Part shown: piece by piece, positions 17,972 to 26,628 of the stretch | Numbering within the stretch: position 1 is the first letter of the stretch | Layout of the letters: each line of letters opens with the position of its first letter | Assembly (NCBI GenBank): GCA_050018455.1 | Contig: JBEKAA010000009.1 | Coordinates: 1-64,000, forward strand | Direction of reading: 5' to 3' | Source of the DNA: RBG-13-68-16 sp050018455 | GTDB taxonomy: Bacteria > Acidobacteriota > Thermoanaerobaculia > Thermoanaerobaculales > Thermoanaerobaculaceae | DNA: 64,000 nt | Notes under the pieces: model-generated | Told to the model about the DNA's origin: nothing | What the model saw: only the letters and a program-made list of their open reading frames with translations | Databases searched by the model: none | Program-made: the position numbers and the translations under genes

Positions 17972-19396
17972 ATGCGAGAACTCGGAGCTTTCATCGCCGG
18001 CAAGTCCCGGCAGGCCGGCCAGACGATCACGGTCAGGTCCCCGTACGACGGGCGCGAGGTCGCCCGCATAGCCCGCGCCGATGCCGAACAGCTCCGGGCG
18101 GCGCTCGACGCGGCCGCCGCGGCCCGGGCCTCAATGGCGGCGCTTTCGCCACACCAGCGCGCGGGCATCCTCGAGAGTACGGCCGCGGAGGTCGGACGCC
18201 GCCGTGACGAGCTGGCCGAGGTCATGGTCGAGGAGGCCGGGAAGCCGATCGCCCTCGCAAAGGTGGAGGCCGACCGTTGCGCCGAGACGTTCGCCGACTC
18301 CGCGCTCGTCGCCCGGACCCCTCACGGTGAGCTGCTCGACCTGGAGGGGTTCGCATCCGGGGCGGGCCGCACCGGCCTGCTGCGCCGCTTCCCCGTCGGG
18401 GTCGTCGTCGGGATCACGCCGTTCAACTTCCCGCTCAACCTCGTGGCGCACAAGCTCGGGCCGGCCGTGGCGGCCGGCTGCCCGATCGTCCTGAAGCCCG
18501 CGTCGCAGACGCCTTCGCCCGCGCTGCTGCTCGCCGAGATCCTGCACCGGGCCGGCGTGCCGCCGGGCGGCGTCAACGTGGTGCCGTGCGGCGGAGCCGA
18601 GGGAAGCGCCTTGCTCGACGACACGCGCGTTCGCCTGCTGACGTTCACGGGGTCGGCCGCCGTCGGGTGGGAGCTCAAGCGCAAGGCGTGGGACCGCAAG
18701 GTCGCGCTCGAGCTCGGAGGCAACGCGGCGGTGATCGTCGAGCCCGACGCGGGAGACCTCGCAGCCGTCGCCAAGCGGATCACGATCGGGGCGTACGGCT
18801 ACGCGGGTCAGTCGTGCATCTCGGTCCAGCGCGTGCTCGTCCACGAGACGATCGCAGCGGCCTTCCTGGACGCGTTCGCGGCGGCCACGGCTGGCTTTCC
18901 CACCGGCGATCCCGGGAGGCCGGAGACTCTGTGCGGGCCGATGATCACGCCCGGCGACGCCGATCGCATCGAGGCCTGGATCTCCGACGCGGAACGCCGC
19001 GGGGCCCGCTGCGTGACGAAGCGGCGCCGCGAGGGCTCGGTCGTGTTCCCCGCGCTGCTCGACCGCGTACCGTCCGATGCCGCACTTTGGTGCGACGAGG
19101 CGTTCGCGCCCGTGGCCGCCGTGCGCACCTATCAAGACTTCGGGGAGGCGCTGGCGATCGTCAACGACTCACGCTTCGGTCTCCAGGCCGGGGTCTTCAC
19201 GCGCGACATCGAGAAGATCCAGCGAGCGTTCGACACCATCGAGGTGGGGGCCGTGATCCAGGGCGACATGCCGTCGTGGCGCAGCGACCCCATGCCGTAC
19301 GGCGGCGTGAGGCAGTCCGGCGTGGGTCGCGAAGGCCCCCGCTTCGCAGTCGAGGAGATGACCGAGCCGCGTTTGCTCGTCCTGCGAAGGGGCTGA
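17972..19396 (+). CDS. NAD(P)-dependent aldehyde dehydrogenase
   Basis: 474 aa. The ATG at 17972 follows GGGAGG; the open frame extends upstream into word repeats but has no support there. Oxidises an aldehyde to the acid using NAD(P)+. Visible: ITPFNFPLN (cofactor site), TFTGSAAVGWELKR, the catalytic Glu in ALELGGN (about 246) and the catalytic Cys in GYAGQSCISVQRV (about 282), and the C-terminal EVGAVIQGDMPSWRSDPMPYGG. It resembles the lactaldehyde / glyceraldehyde-3-phosphate (non-phosphorylating) branch, but the substrate is not certain. Monocistronic by context. Confidence 0.93.
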   Translation: MRELGAFIAGKSRQAGQTITVRSPYDGREVARIARADAEQLRAALDAAAAARASMAALSPHQRAGILESTAAEVGRRRDELAEVMVEEAGKPIALAKVEADRCAETFADSALVARTPHGELLDLEGFASGAGRTGLLRRFPVGVVVGITPFNFPLNLVAHKLGPAVAAGCPIVLKPASQTPSPALLLAEILHRAGVPPGGVNVVPCGGAEGSALLDDTRVRLLTFTGSAAVGWELKRKAWDRKVALELGGNAAVIVEPDAGDLAAVAKRITIGAYGYAGQSCISVQRVLVHETIAAAFLDAFAAATAGFPTGDPGRPETLCGPMITPGDADRIEAWISDAERRGARCVTKRRREGSVVFPALLDRVPSDAALWCDEAFAPVAAVRTYQDFGEALAIVNDSRFGLQAGVFTRDIEKIQRAFDTIEVGAVIQGDMPSWRSDPMPYGGVRQSGVGREGPRFAVEEMTEPRLLVLRRG

Positions 19397-19401
19397 CGAC
19401 C

Positions 19402-19457
19402 GGGCTCAGGGCGCCGGGCTCCGAAGGACGGTGCTCCGGGGTCCGGAGTCCGAGAAC
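19402..19457. repeat. Degenerate 7-nt word array
   Basis: Eight consecutive heptamers: gggctca, gggcgcc, gggctcc, gaaggac, ggtgctc, cggggtc, cggagtc, cgagaac. It begins 6 bp after the aldehyde dehydrogenase stop codon. Confidence 0.7.
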
Positions 19458-19493
19458 AGCAAGACCAATGAGAGACGGTCGCCCGCACTCCCT

Positions 19494-19868
19494 TTACCTG
19501 GCCACTCCCTGGGTTTGCGCGGGATTGTCGTTCTGGCGATGGGCTGTGGAGCCTGCCGTGCTCTTCTGAGCCGCCGGCTTGGCTGCATCGCAGTCCACCT
19601 GGGCCCAGCCGCCGCGTATGTGGGTGCCGCCGCAGTAGTCTTTGCCGGTGCTGCTGGGGTTGTTGAGGTAGGCCAGGATGCTCTCGCAGGTTTCACCCTC
19701 GTTTGGCGTTACGATGCATGTCCCCGTGTAGCGCTCGTTGGTGAAGCAGCATGCTTTGGGCTCATCGGCGGCCCGAATCCGCACCACCGCGACAAGCACG
19801 CCGAGCACGATGGTCATTGCGATCGCCGCAGCGAAGCGGCTCCTCCCGGCCCTCAGAGCACTCTCCAT
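19494..19868 (-). CDS. Small secreted cysteine-rich protein
   Basis: 124 aa, ATG preceded by AGGAGG. A Sec signal peptide is evident (FAAAIAMTIVLGVLVAVV). The mature part holds six cysteines in about 60 residues: a CC pair in KACCFTNERYTG, then single Cys in TGTCIV, ETCESIL, KDYCGG and AQVDC, probably disulfide-bonded in the envelope. The tail is Gln/Ala/Pro-rich. I do not recognise the family. It is a lone minus-strand gene between two word-array regions. Confidence 0.7.
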   Translation of the reverse strand: MESALRAGRSRFAAAIAMTIVLGVLVAVVRIRAADEPKACCFTNERYTGTCIVTPNEGETCESILAYLNNPSSTGKDYCGGTHIRGGWAQVDCDAAKPAAQKSTAGSTAHRQNDNPAQTQGVAR

Positions 19869-19924
19869 CTGTCGCCTCCTTTGACCTATTCCCGTTTGCT
19901 GTGCTGCCTCCTATGTTAGTCCTT

Positions 19925-20262
19925 CCATGGTCCGGGGACCGTGGTCAATAGTCCGTAGAGACAGGCTGAGGAGCGGACGAGCGAGACCCGTCCGCAGGTT
20001 CGAAGGTTCGCCAAGAATCGGTGAAAGGTCAAACGGAAGAAGTCAAAGAGAAAGCGGGAGTGACACCGGCCGCCCGGCGGGCGGCCGCTACATCTGTCGG
20101 CTGTCGGTGTCCCGTCGTCCCTTTGACGTTTCCCCTTTCACGTTTGACCTCGAATGCGTTCATGGAACTCTCGAACCTGCGAACGTGTGAACGTTCGAAC
20201 AGTCCTCTGCTCTTCCGCTCCTCTGCACCTCTGCCCCTCTGCTGTTGTTAGACGTTCGAACG
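19925..20262. repeat. Composite 7-nt and 8-nt word arrays filling a 468-bp gap
   Basis: Blocks in order: heptamers atggtcc, ggggacc, gtggtca, atagtcc, gtagaga (19926-); GGTTCGAAGGTTCG; heptamers of the GTGAAAG / GTCAAAC type (about 20020-20052); a GC-rich centre with GGCCGCCCGGCGGGCGGCC; the opposite-strand heptamers (CCTTTGACGTTTCCCC, about 20120-20150); octamers ending GAAC (about 20168-20200); and a pyrimidine octamer block (CTCTGCACCTCTGCCC, about 20203-20245). The block order copies that of 17688-17938. No gene is seen between 19869 and 20336. Confidence 0.85.
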
Positions 20263-20309
20263 TGCGAGCCTGACGCCGCAGATGGTCCGGTATCGCCGGC
20301 GCACTCGCT

Positions 20310-20331
20310 GCGAGAGGTCCGACGCCGGCGG
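20310..20331. repeat. 22-bp dispersed repeat, copy 1
   Basis: GCGAGAGGTCCG followed by ACGCCGGCGG is identical to 31670-31691. This copy ends 6 bp beyond the rsmE stop codon. Here CGCCGGCG also occurs at 20294-20301, so a local stem can form around it. Confidence 0.7.
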
Positions 20332-20336
20332 TGCCT

Positions 20337-21049
20337 TTAGCGGAGCCGGCCGGCGAGCATCTGGGCGAGTGTCAAGGCAGCGACGGCCGCGGTCTCGGCC
20401 CGTAGGATCCGCGGGCCGAGCGGCAGCCCGACAAACCCTCCAGCCAGGATCACTGCTCGTTCCTCGTCGGTGAAGCCGCCTTCCGGGCCCACGAGCACCG
20501 TGGTGCCGCCGGAGTCGGCCTCGAACGGTGCGGGCATCCGGGCGCCTGGATCGGCGACGAACCTGGCGCCGCGCGCGGCCTCGACGAACTCGGCGAGGCC
20601 CTGCGGCCCCGCCACCCGAGGCGGCCGGGAGCGGCCGCACTGGGCGACAGCCGCGTCGGCGAGGGGCGCTGCCAGCGCTCGACGCGCGCGTCGTGTCGCC
20701 CCCGCTGAACGCGCTCCGTGAGGACCGGAACGATCGCGGTGGCGCCCAATTCGGTCGCCTTCTCCACCGCCCAGTCGAACGACTGGGTGTGGAGGACAGC
20801 CAGGCCGAGCACGAGCGGCGCCGGCGGCTCGCCGCGATCGGTCTCGATGCGTCCGACCTCGACGACGCACGCCTTGCCCTCCCAGCGGGCCAGCGTGCCG
20901 ATCCCAACGGCACCCTCGAGGTCGAGCACCTCGATCGGATCGCCCAGCGCGACGCGGGTTACGCGGGCGTGGTGCGCCGCGTCCGCCGGAACGCGCAGCT
21001 CCCCTGGCGCAATCGCCGCTCCGGGCAGCACGAGCCGCGTGACGCTCAT
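20337..21049 (-). pseudogene. rsmE: 16S rRNA m3U1498 methyltransferase, frameshifted
   Basis: RsmE methylates U1498 of 16S rRNA with SAM. The ATG at 21047-21049 overlaps the prmA stop (ATGA). The first frame reads MSVTRLVLPG to TELGATAIVPVLTERVQRG and ERWQR; the remainder, PLADAAVAQCGRSRPPRV to LVGPEGGFTDEE and ILRAETAAVAAL (the knot SAM site), is in another frame. One missing base in the four-base run at 20663-20666 (G on plus, C on the coding strand) accounts for the break; five bases would give a continuous ~237-residue RsmE. A sequencing or assembly error in a homopolymer is as likely as a true mutation. Confidence 0.88.
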
Positions 21050-21954
21050 TGCACCGCGGGGGGAGCCGCTGTGCGTTCGCGGGGCCCGGTGCCCGGGGCC
21101 CGGTGCCCTGCCTCGCACACCAGCCCGACCCATTCCTCGAGCTCGCGGGCCGTGACCACCGTCAACCCGCGGTGGGCGAGCTCCGCCTCGCTTGCGGCAC
21201 GCTGGTCGGCCATGAGGCCGGAAAGCAGGAGGAGGCCTCCGGGCGCGAGCAGCGCGCGCAGGTCGTCGAGCAACTGGTTGGCCTCGACCGGGATGAGGTT
21301 CGCGAGGATCAGGTCGAAAGTGGGCCTGGTGGCCAGCGCCGAGGTGGAGCCGGCGAAGAGCGCCACGGGCAGCCTCTGCGGCTGGACCGCAACGGTCTGG
21401 TGCGCGATGCACACGGCGTCGGCGTCGATGTCGAAGCCGACCACCCACCGTGCGCCCAGTGCGCGAGCCGCGAGCGCGAGAATCCCCGAGCCGGTCCCTA
21501 CATCGAGCACGCGCCGGCCGGCGATCGGTAGGTCCTCGAGCATGAGCATCACCAGCTGCGTGGACTCGTGCGAGCCGCTCCCGAACGCTTGCCTGGGTTC
21601 CACGACGAGGTGCACCCGCTCCGGGGGCGGCGGAGTCGGTCTCTGCGGGTGCGGGTCCACCCAGAACAGCGACCCGATCGCCTGCGGTGTCGCGTGGCGC
21701 CGGTACTCGGCGAGCCAGTCCTGCTCGGCGAAGTGGCCGGTGCCGAGGTCACGGGCGCCGAGGGCGACGAGTCCTTCGCACACGACGGGGACCGACCCCG
21801 CGTGCTGCTCCTCGATGAACACGGTCACCTCGACGTCCGCTCCCGTGCTCTCGACCTGACACCCGAGGACCGGCCAGAGTTCGAGCGCGCCGGCAAGCTG
21901 TTCCTCGACGGCGGCCGGCAGCTGGCAGGTTACCGTGAGGTACGAGGCGCTCAA
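21046..21954 (-). CDS. prmA: Ribosomal protein L11 methyltransferase
   Basis: 302 aa, TTG start overlapping the dnaJ stop (TTGA). Trimethylates L11 with SAM. The family signature RQAFGSGSHESTQLVMLML, the SAM motif VLDVGTGSGILALAA and LILANLIP are all present. The C-terminal tail after about residue 280 (RAPGTGPRERTAAPP) is unlike the family and is encoded by a 7-nt repeat, so the last ~15 residues were probably acquired by array invasion. Fifth gene of the hrcA operon. Confidence 0.95.
   Translation of the reverse strand: MSASYLTVTCQLPAAVEEQLAGALELWPVLGCQVESTGADVEVTVFIEEQHAGSVPVVCEGLVALGARDLGTGHFAEQDWLAEYRRHATPQAIGSLFWVDPHPQRPTPPPPERVHLVVEPRQAFGSGSHESTQLVMLMLEDLPIAGRRVLDVGTGSGILALAARALGARWVVGFDIDADAVCIAHQTVAVQPQRLPVALFAGSTSALATRPTFDLILANLIPVEANQLLDDLRALLAPGGLLLLSGLMADQRAASEAELAHRGLTVVTARELEEWVGLVCEAGHRAPGTGPRERTAAPPAVQ
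21081..21108. repeat. 7-nt repeat inside the 3' end of prmA
   Basis: Four heptamers ggggccc, ggtgccc, ggggccc, ggtgccc in perfect register. They encode the unusual Pro/Gly/Arg-rich end of PrmA, about 35 bp before its stop codon. Confidence 0.75.
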
Positions 21955-23057
21955 CCGCTCCCCTCGATGAGGTCGCGGACCTTCCGGAAGACGCCCGGGC
22001 GATCGCCCTCCTCGGCGAGGACGGCCTGAAGGTGCTCTCGCTGCTTCGCCGAGAGTCTGCGCGGCACCGTGACCTTGAGGTGGACGACGAGGTCACCCTT
22101 CCCGGATCGGCGCAGCCGCGGCAGTCCCTTGCCCCGCAGGACAACCGTGTCGCCGGGCTGAACGCCCGCGGCGACCTTCAGCTTCTCGGTGCCGTCCAAC
22201 GTGGGCACCTCGAGCTCCGCCCCGAGCGCCGCCACGAACGCCGAGATCTCCTGCTCCAGATGGAGGTCGGCGCCGTCGCGGACGAACAACTCGTGGGACT
22301 CGACCCGCACGACCACGTAGAGGTCGCCGGGCGGGCCGCCTCGCACCCCAGCCTCGCCCTCTCCGACCAGGCGCAGGCGCGTGCCGTCCTCGATCCCGGC
22401 CGGGACAGAAACCTTCAGCTGGCGCTTACGCGCGACTCTCCCTGCCCCGTCGCACGACGGGCACGGGTTGGAGATGATCTGGCCGCTGCCACCGCACTGC
22501 GGGCACGGGCGGACCATCGTGAAGAAACCCTGGCTCACGCGCACCTGGCCGCGCCCGCCGCACCCCTTGCACGTTTCGGGCTTCGAACCCGCAGCAAGAC
22601 CGGAGCCGCCGCACTTCTCGCAGTTCTCCTCGCGCGCGACGGACAGCTGCCGCTCCGCCCCGCCCGCCATCTCGGTGAAGGACACCACGACCGTCGTACG
22701 GAGGTCCGACCCGCGCCCCGGCCCCGACCTTCTCCGGCCGCCGCCGAAGATCCCCTCGAACCCGAAGAAGTTGCCGAGGACGTCCGCGAAGTCGCCGAAG
22801 ATCGATGCGTCGAACCCCGAGAACGGCTGCCCTCCCAGGCCGGCCTCGCCGAAGCGGTCGTAGTTCGCGCGCTTGTCGGCGTCGGACAGGACGGCGTAGG
22901 CCTCCGCCGCCTCCTTGAAGCTCTCCTCCGCATCCTTGTCCCCCGGGTTGCGGTCGGGGTGGAACTTGACCGCGAGTCGCCGATACGCCGCCTTGATCTC
23001 CTCGCGCGACGCGTTGCGGTTTACCCCGAGGACTTCGTAGTAGTCGCGCTTGCTCAC
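21951..23057 (-). CDS. dnaJ: Chaperone DnaJ (Hsp40)
   Basis: 368 aa, GTG start overlapping the dnaK stop (GTGA); the frame is open far upstream but only as a shadow of dnaK. Stimulates DnaK ATPase and delivers substrates. J domain residues 1-70 with KFHPDRN; Gly/Phe-rich region (QPFSGFDASIFGDF); four zinc motifs CEKCGGSG, CKGCGGRG, CPQCGGSG, CPSCDGAG; C-terminal substrate-binding domain. Standard length and type-I architecture. Confidence 0.97.
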   Translation of the reverse strand: MSKRDYYEVLGVNRNASREEIKAAYRRLAVKFHPDRNPGDKDAEESFKEAAEAYAVLSDADKRANYDRFGEAGLGGQPFSGFDASIFGDFADVLGNFFGFEGIFGGGRRRSGPGRGSDLRTTVVVSFTEMAGGAERQLSVAREENCEKCGGSGLAAGSKPETCKGCGGRGQVRVSQGFFTMVRPCPQCGGSGQIISNPCPSCDGAGRVARKRQLKVSVPAGIEDGTRLRLVGEGEAGVRGGPPGDLYVVVRVESHELFVRDGADLHLEQEISAFVAALGAELEVPTLDGTEKLKVAAGVQPGDTVVLRGKGLPRLRRSGKGDLVVHLKVTVPRRLSAKQREHLQAVLAEEGDRPGVFRKVRDLIEGSG

Positions 23058-24916
23058 GTGTTTGGGCCGCCGCTGTCGCCGGGTTCGCCGCCCATCCCCG
23101 AAAGGAGGCGCGTGGGGTCGGTCAGCATGACCTCGGTGAGGTGGCGCGCCACGACCTGGACTGCGTCGACAGCCCCCTGAAGCACGGTCGCATCCTCGGA
23201 GTCCAGGACCCGGCGGCCATGCTCGAGCGCACCCTTCACCTTCTCGCTGATGGAAGCGTCGAGCATTGACCTGAACTCCTTGAACACGCGCTCGTTGGTG
23301 TACAGAAGCCCTTCGAGCTTGTTGCGAAGCAGGCGGAGCTCCCTGCGGCGGATATCCTCTTTGCGCATGCGGTCCGCCTCGGCGATCATCCGGTCGATCT
23401 CTTCCTTGGTTAGACCCCCTGCCGGGTTGACCTGGATCGACTGCTCGCGCCCGGTGGCGAGGTCCCGCGCCGTGGCCTGCACGATGCCGTTGGAGTCGAT
23501 CGCGAAGGTGACCTCGATTTGCGGCACCCCGCGCGGCGCGGGGGGGATGCCGACCAATTCGAACCGCCCGAGCGCCTTGTTCTCGGCAGCAATCTCGCGC
23601 TCGCCCTGCAGCACCTGGATCTCCACCGAGTGCTGGTTGTCGGTGACCGTGGTGAAGATCTGGGACTTCCGCGTCGGGATCGTGGAGTTGCGCTCGATCA
23701 GCTTGGTGAACAGCCCGCCGCGCGTTTCGATACCGAGCGACAGCGGCGTCACGTCGAGCAGCACCAGGTCCTTGATCTCGCCGAGAACGATTCCGCCCTG
23801 AATGGCGGCCCCGACGGCGACGACCTCGTCGGGGTTGATCTCCCGGTTGGGGGCGCGGCCGAAGAACTCCGCGACGGTCCGGGCCACGAGCGGCATGCGG
23901 GTCTGCCCGCCGGTGAGGATCACCTGCTGGACCTGGGCCGGCTTGAGCCCCGCGGCCTCGAGGGCGTTCCGGCACGGCTCGAGCGTCGACCGGACGAGGT
24001 CCGCCACCAGGCTCTCGAGCTGCTCGCGCGTGAGGGCGTAATTGAGGTGCAGCGCCTGCGTGCCGTCGGTCGCGATGAACGGCAGGGAGATGTTGGCGAT
24101 CATCGCGGTGGAGAGCTCGCACTTGGCCGCCTCCGAGCCCTCCTTGAGACGCTGCATCGCCATGCAGTCGCCCCTCAAATCCACCTTGGTCTCCTTGTAG
24201 AAGTTGTCGAGGAGGAACTCGATGATGCGGGCGTCGAAGTCCTCGCCGCCCAGGAAAGTGTCGCCGGCGGTGGACTTCACCTCGTACAGGCCGTCGCCGA
24301 TCTCGAGGATCGAGATATCGAAGGTGCCTCCGCCCAGGTCGAAGACCGCGATCGTCTCGTTGCCGCCGCGGCCGAACCCGTACGCGAGCGACGAGGCCGT
24401 AGGTTCGTTGATGATGCGGAGCACCTCGAGGCCGGCCAGCGTGCCGGAGTCCTTCGTGGCCTGACGCTGGGAGTCGTCGAAATAGGCGGGCACGGTGATG
24501 ATCGCCTGCGTCACCTCCTCGCCCAGCGAGGCCTCGCAGAACTCCTTGATCTCGCGCAAGATGAACGAGGAGATCTCCTGTGGGGAGTGCATCTTGTCGC
24601 CGATCTGCACGTACGCGTCGCCGTTCGGCGCCTCGACGATCGTGTACGGCACGATGGCGCGCGCCCTTTCGACCTCGGACGTATGAAATTTGCGCCCGAT
24701 GAGCCGTTTCACGGCGTAAACCGTGTTGCGGGGGTTGGTGAGCGCCTGCCTTCGGGCGATCTGCCCGACGAGGAGCTCCCCGTCGGCAGCGCGACCGACC
24801 ACCGATGGCGTCGTTCGGGCACCCTCGCGGTTCGGGACAACGACCGGCCGAGCGCCCTCGACCACCGCGGCGCACGAGTTGGTGGTCCCCAGGTCAATTC
24901 CGATTATCTTGCCCAT
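23054..24916 (-). CDS. dnaK: Chaperone DnaK (Hsp70)
   Basis: 620 aa from ATG at 24914-24916, chosen because MGKIIGIDLGTTNS is the family N-terminus. ATPase domain signatures are intact: IDLGTTNSCAAVV, FDLGGGTFDISIL, ILTGGQTRMPLV; the substrate domain has LLDVTPLSLGIET. The C-terminal lid is somewhat divergent (arginine-rich, MRKEDIRRRELRLLRNK) and the end lacks the usual EEVD-like acidic tail. It overlaps grpE by 23 bp at the 5' side and dnaJ by 4 bp at the 3' side. Confidence 0.97.
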   Translation of the reverse strand: MGKIIGIDLGTTNSCAAVVEGARPVVVPNREGARTTPSVVGRAADGELLVGQIARRQALTNPRNTVYAVKRLIGRKFHTSEVERARAIVPYTIVEAPNGDAYVQIGDKMHSPQEISSFILREIKEFCEASLGEEVTQAIITVPAYFDDSQRQATKDSGTLAGLEVLRIINEPTASSLAYGFGRGGNETIAVFDLGGGTFDISILEIGDGLYEVKSTAGDTFLGGEDFDARIIEFLLDNFYKETKVDLRGDCMAMQRLKEGSEAAKCELSTAMIANISLPFIATDGTQALHLNYALTREQLESLVADLVRSTLEPCRNALEAAGLKPAQVQQVILTGGQTRMPLVARTVAEFFGRAPNREINPDEVVAVGAAIQGGIVLGEIKDLVLLDVTPLSLGIETRGGLFTKLIERNSTIPTRKSQIFTTVTDNQHSVEIQVLQGEREIAAENKALGRFELVGIPPAPRGVPQIEVTFAIDSNGIVQATARDLATGREQSIQVNPAGGLTKEEIDRMIAEADRMRKEDIRRRELRLLRNKLEGLLYTNERVFKEFRSMLDASISEKVKGALEHGRRVLDSEDATVLQGAVDAVQVVARHLTEVMLTDPTRLLSGMGGEPGDSGGPNT

Positions 24917-25523
24917 TGGCTTCCTCAGAATCCGGCTCTTGCACGCGCTGCGCCGCAATAGGGGGCACGGCAACGATCACGAGCGCCGGGCGAATCAGGC
25001 GCTCGCCGAGGACGTAGCCTTTCTGGAGAACCTGCACGACCGTCGGCTCGAGGACGCCCGGAACCTCGTTGCGGGAGATGGCCTCGTGGTGCGTGGGGTC
25101 GAACGGCTTGCCGATCGGATCGACTTCGGAGAGACCGTGACGCGCGAGCACGTCCTTGAACTGGCGCAGCACCAGCTCGACGCCCTCGCGCAACCCGCTG
25201 CTGTCGCCGCCGGGGACCGCCAGCGCGCGCTCGAGGTTGTCGACAACGGGCAGGCAGTCCCGCATGAGCTCGGCCTTCGCGTAGCGCCGGAACTCGCCCA
25301 TTTCGCGCTCCTGGCGCTTGCGGTAGTTGTCGAAGTCGGCGAGCTTCCGCAGGTAGAGTTCCTTGAAGCGGGCGATCTCCTGCTGAAGGGTGGCCATTTC
25401 CTCCTGGAAAGCGTCGTCCCCCACTCCCGGACCATCCCCGGCGTCCGACGGGGCCAAGCCCTTTTCTTCAGCGGGAGCCTCGGCGGGCTCCTCGAGCTTC
25501 AGGCGCCGTTCCTCCTCGGTCAT
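24894..25523 (-). CDS. grpE: Nucleotide exchange factor GrpE
   Basis: 209 aa; ATG overlaps the hrcA stop (ATGA). Releases ADP from DnaK. An acidic disordered N-terminus is followed by a long coiled coil (LYLRKLADFDNYRKRQERE) and the beta domain with GKPFDPTHHEAI and VLQKGYVLGERLIRPALV, the family signature. The C-terminal tail is short and polar. Confidence 0.96.
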   Translation of the reverse strand: MTEEERRLKLEEPAEAPAEEKGLAPSDAGDGPGVGDDAFQEEMATLQQEIARFKELYLRKLADFDNYRKRQEREMGEFRRYAKAELMRDCLPVVDNLERALAVPGGDSSGLREGVELVLRQFKDVLARHGLSEVDPIGKPFDPTHHEAISRNEVPGVLEPTVVQVLQKGYVLGERLIRPALVIVAVPPIAAQRVQEPDSEEANGQDNRN

Positions 25524-26569
25524 TCAACTCCTCCCGGCTCCGCTCCGGTCCCAGTAAGATAATTTCCAATATAGTCCACGATCGGGATGATCCTCGGATA
25601 ATCCATCCGTTTGAGGCCGACGACGCCTATCAGGCCGTCCTCGCCGCTGCTGCGGTGGAACGAGGTCACGATGAGGCCGAGATCGTCGCCGCCGACCCGC
25701 GAGAACTCGGACCCGAAGAGCACCCGTGGCCCGGAATAGGCGAGGTATCCGTTGAGCAGAGAGAGCAGCAGCGCTTTGTCCGCAAAAGCCGCCAGCAGCC
25801 TCCGCACGGCTTGCAGCTGGCCGGGGCCCGCGCGCTCGAGCAGACGATCCGCGCCGTTGAAGAACACTTCGCCCACGGGCGTCCCCTCGACCGCCACCGC
25901 GGGCTTTCCCAGAGCCACGACCCCCGAAAGCAGCTCGTCCGCCTGCGCCCGCTCCTCGGCCATCATGGCGAGCAGCCGCTCGCTGATCTCCTTCAAGGTG
26001 AGGCCAGAGAACGACTGCGTGCAGTAGTTCGAGATGCGTTCCAGCTCGGCGGGCGCGAAGTCGCGCTCCGTGCCGAGCAGCCGGGAGTCGACCAGCCCAC
26101 CGGCCGTCACGACGACGGCCAGCACGCGCTGGGGCGCCACCCGGACGAAGTGGATCGACTGCAGAGTGGCCTGTTGAGACGCGGGCGCCATCGCCATCCC
26201 GACCTCGGCGGTGACATCGGCGAGCACCCGGCTGGCCTGCGCCAGCACTTCCTCGAGCGAGCCTGTGGGCGAGAGCATTGCCCGAAGACGCCGCCCGTCC
26301 TTGTGGGATAGCGCAGCGCCCTGCAACAGCTTGTCGATGTAGAGGCGAAAGCCCAGATCCGACGGGATCCGGCCTGCCGAGGTGTGGGGCTGAAGGAGAA
26401 AACCCTTGTCCTCCAAGTCCGCCATCGCGCCGCGCAGCGACGCAGAGGCCAGCCCGGTGCGGGAAACCCGCGCCAGGACGCCCGAAGCGACGGGCTCACC
26501 GCTCGCGAGATACAACTCGACGATCTCGCAAAGGATCTCCCGTTCCCGGTCCGTAATGACGTCCCTCAT
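25520..26569 (-). CDS. hrcA: Heat-inducible transcription repressor HrcA
   Basis: 349 aa. N-terminal winged helix (REREILCEIVELYLASGEPV, then SLRGAMADLEDKGFLLQPHTSAGRIPSD) and C-terminal GAF-like effector domain match HrcA, the repressor that binds CIRCE operators. It heads the hrcA-grpE-dnaK-dnaJ-prmA-rsmE operon with 4-bp overlaps. I see no CIRCE (TTAGCACTC-N9-GAGTGCTAA) in the 59 bp upstream, so control may act elsewhere or through a diverged operator. Confidence 0.95.
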   Translation of the reverse strand: MRDVITDREREILCEIVELYLASGEPVASGVLARVSRTGLASASLRGAMADLEDKGFLLQPHTSAGRIPSDLGFRLYIDKLLQGAALSHKDGRRLRAMLSPTGSLEEVLAQASRVLADVTAEVGMAMAPASQQATLQSIHFVRVAPQRVLAVVVTAGGLVDSRLLGTERDFAPAELERISNYCTQSFSGLTLKEISERLLAMMAEERAQADELLSGVVALGKPAVAVEGTPVGEVFFNGADRLLERAGPGQLQAVRRLLAAFADKALLLSLLNGYLAYSGPRVLFGSEFSRVGGDDLGLIVTSFHRSSGEDGLIGVVGLKRMDYPRIIPIVDYIGNYLTGTGAEPGGVE

Positions 26570-26628
26570 CGCCCCGTTTCCGACCCCGGTTCACCAGCCC
26601 GCGGGTAGCCATACTGTACCATGACTAC

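Noticed and set aside
21951..24875. DnaJ apparently preceded by 600 extra residues
   Set aside because: The upstream part is an out-of-frame reading of dnaK; the DnaJ J domain begins at the GTG at 23055-23057 with the usual overlap.
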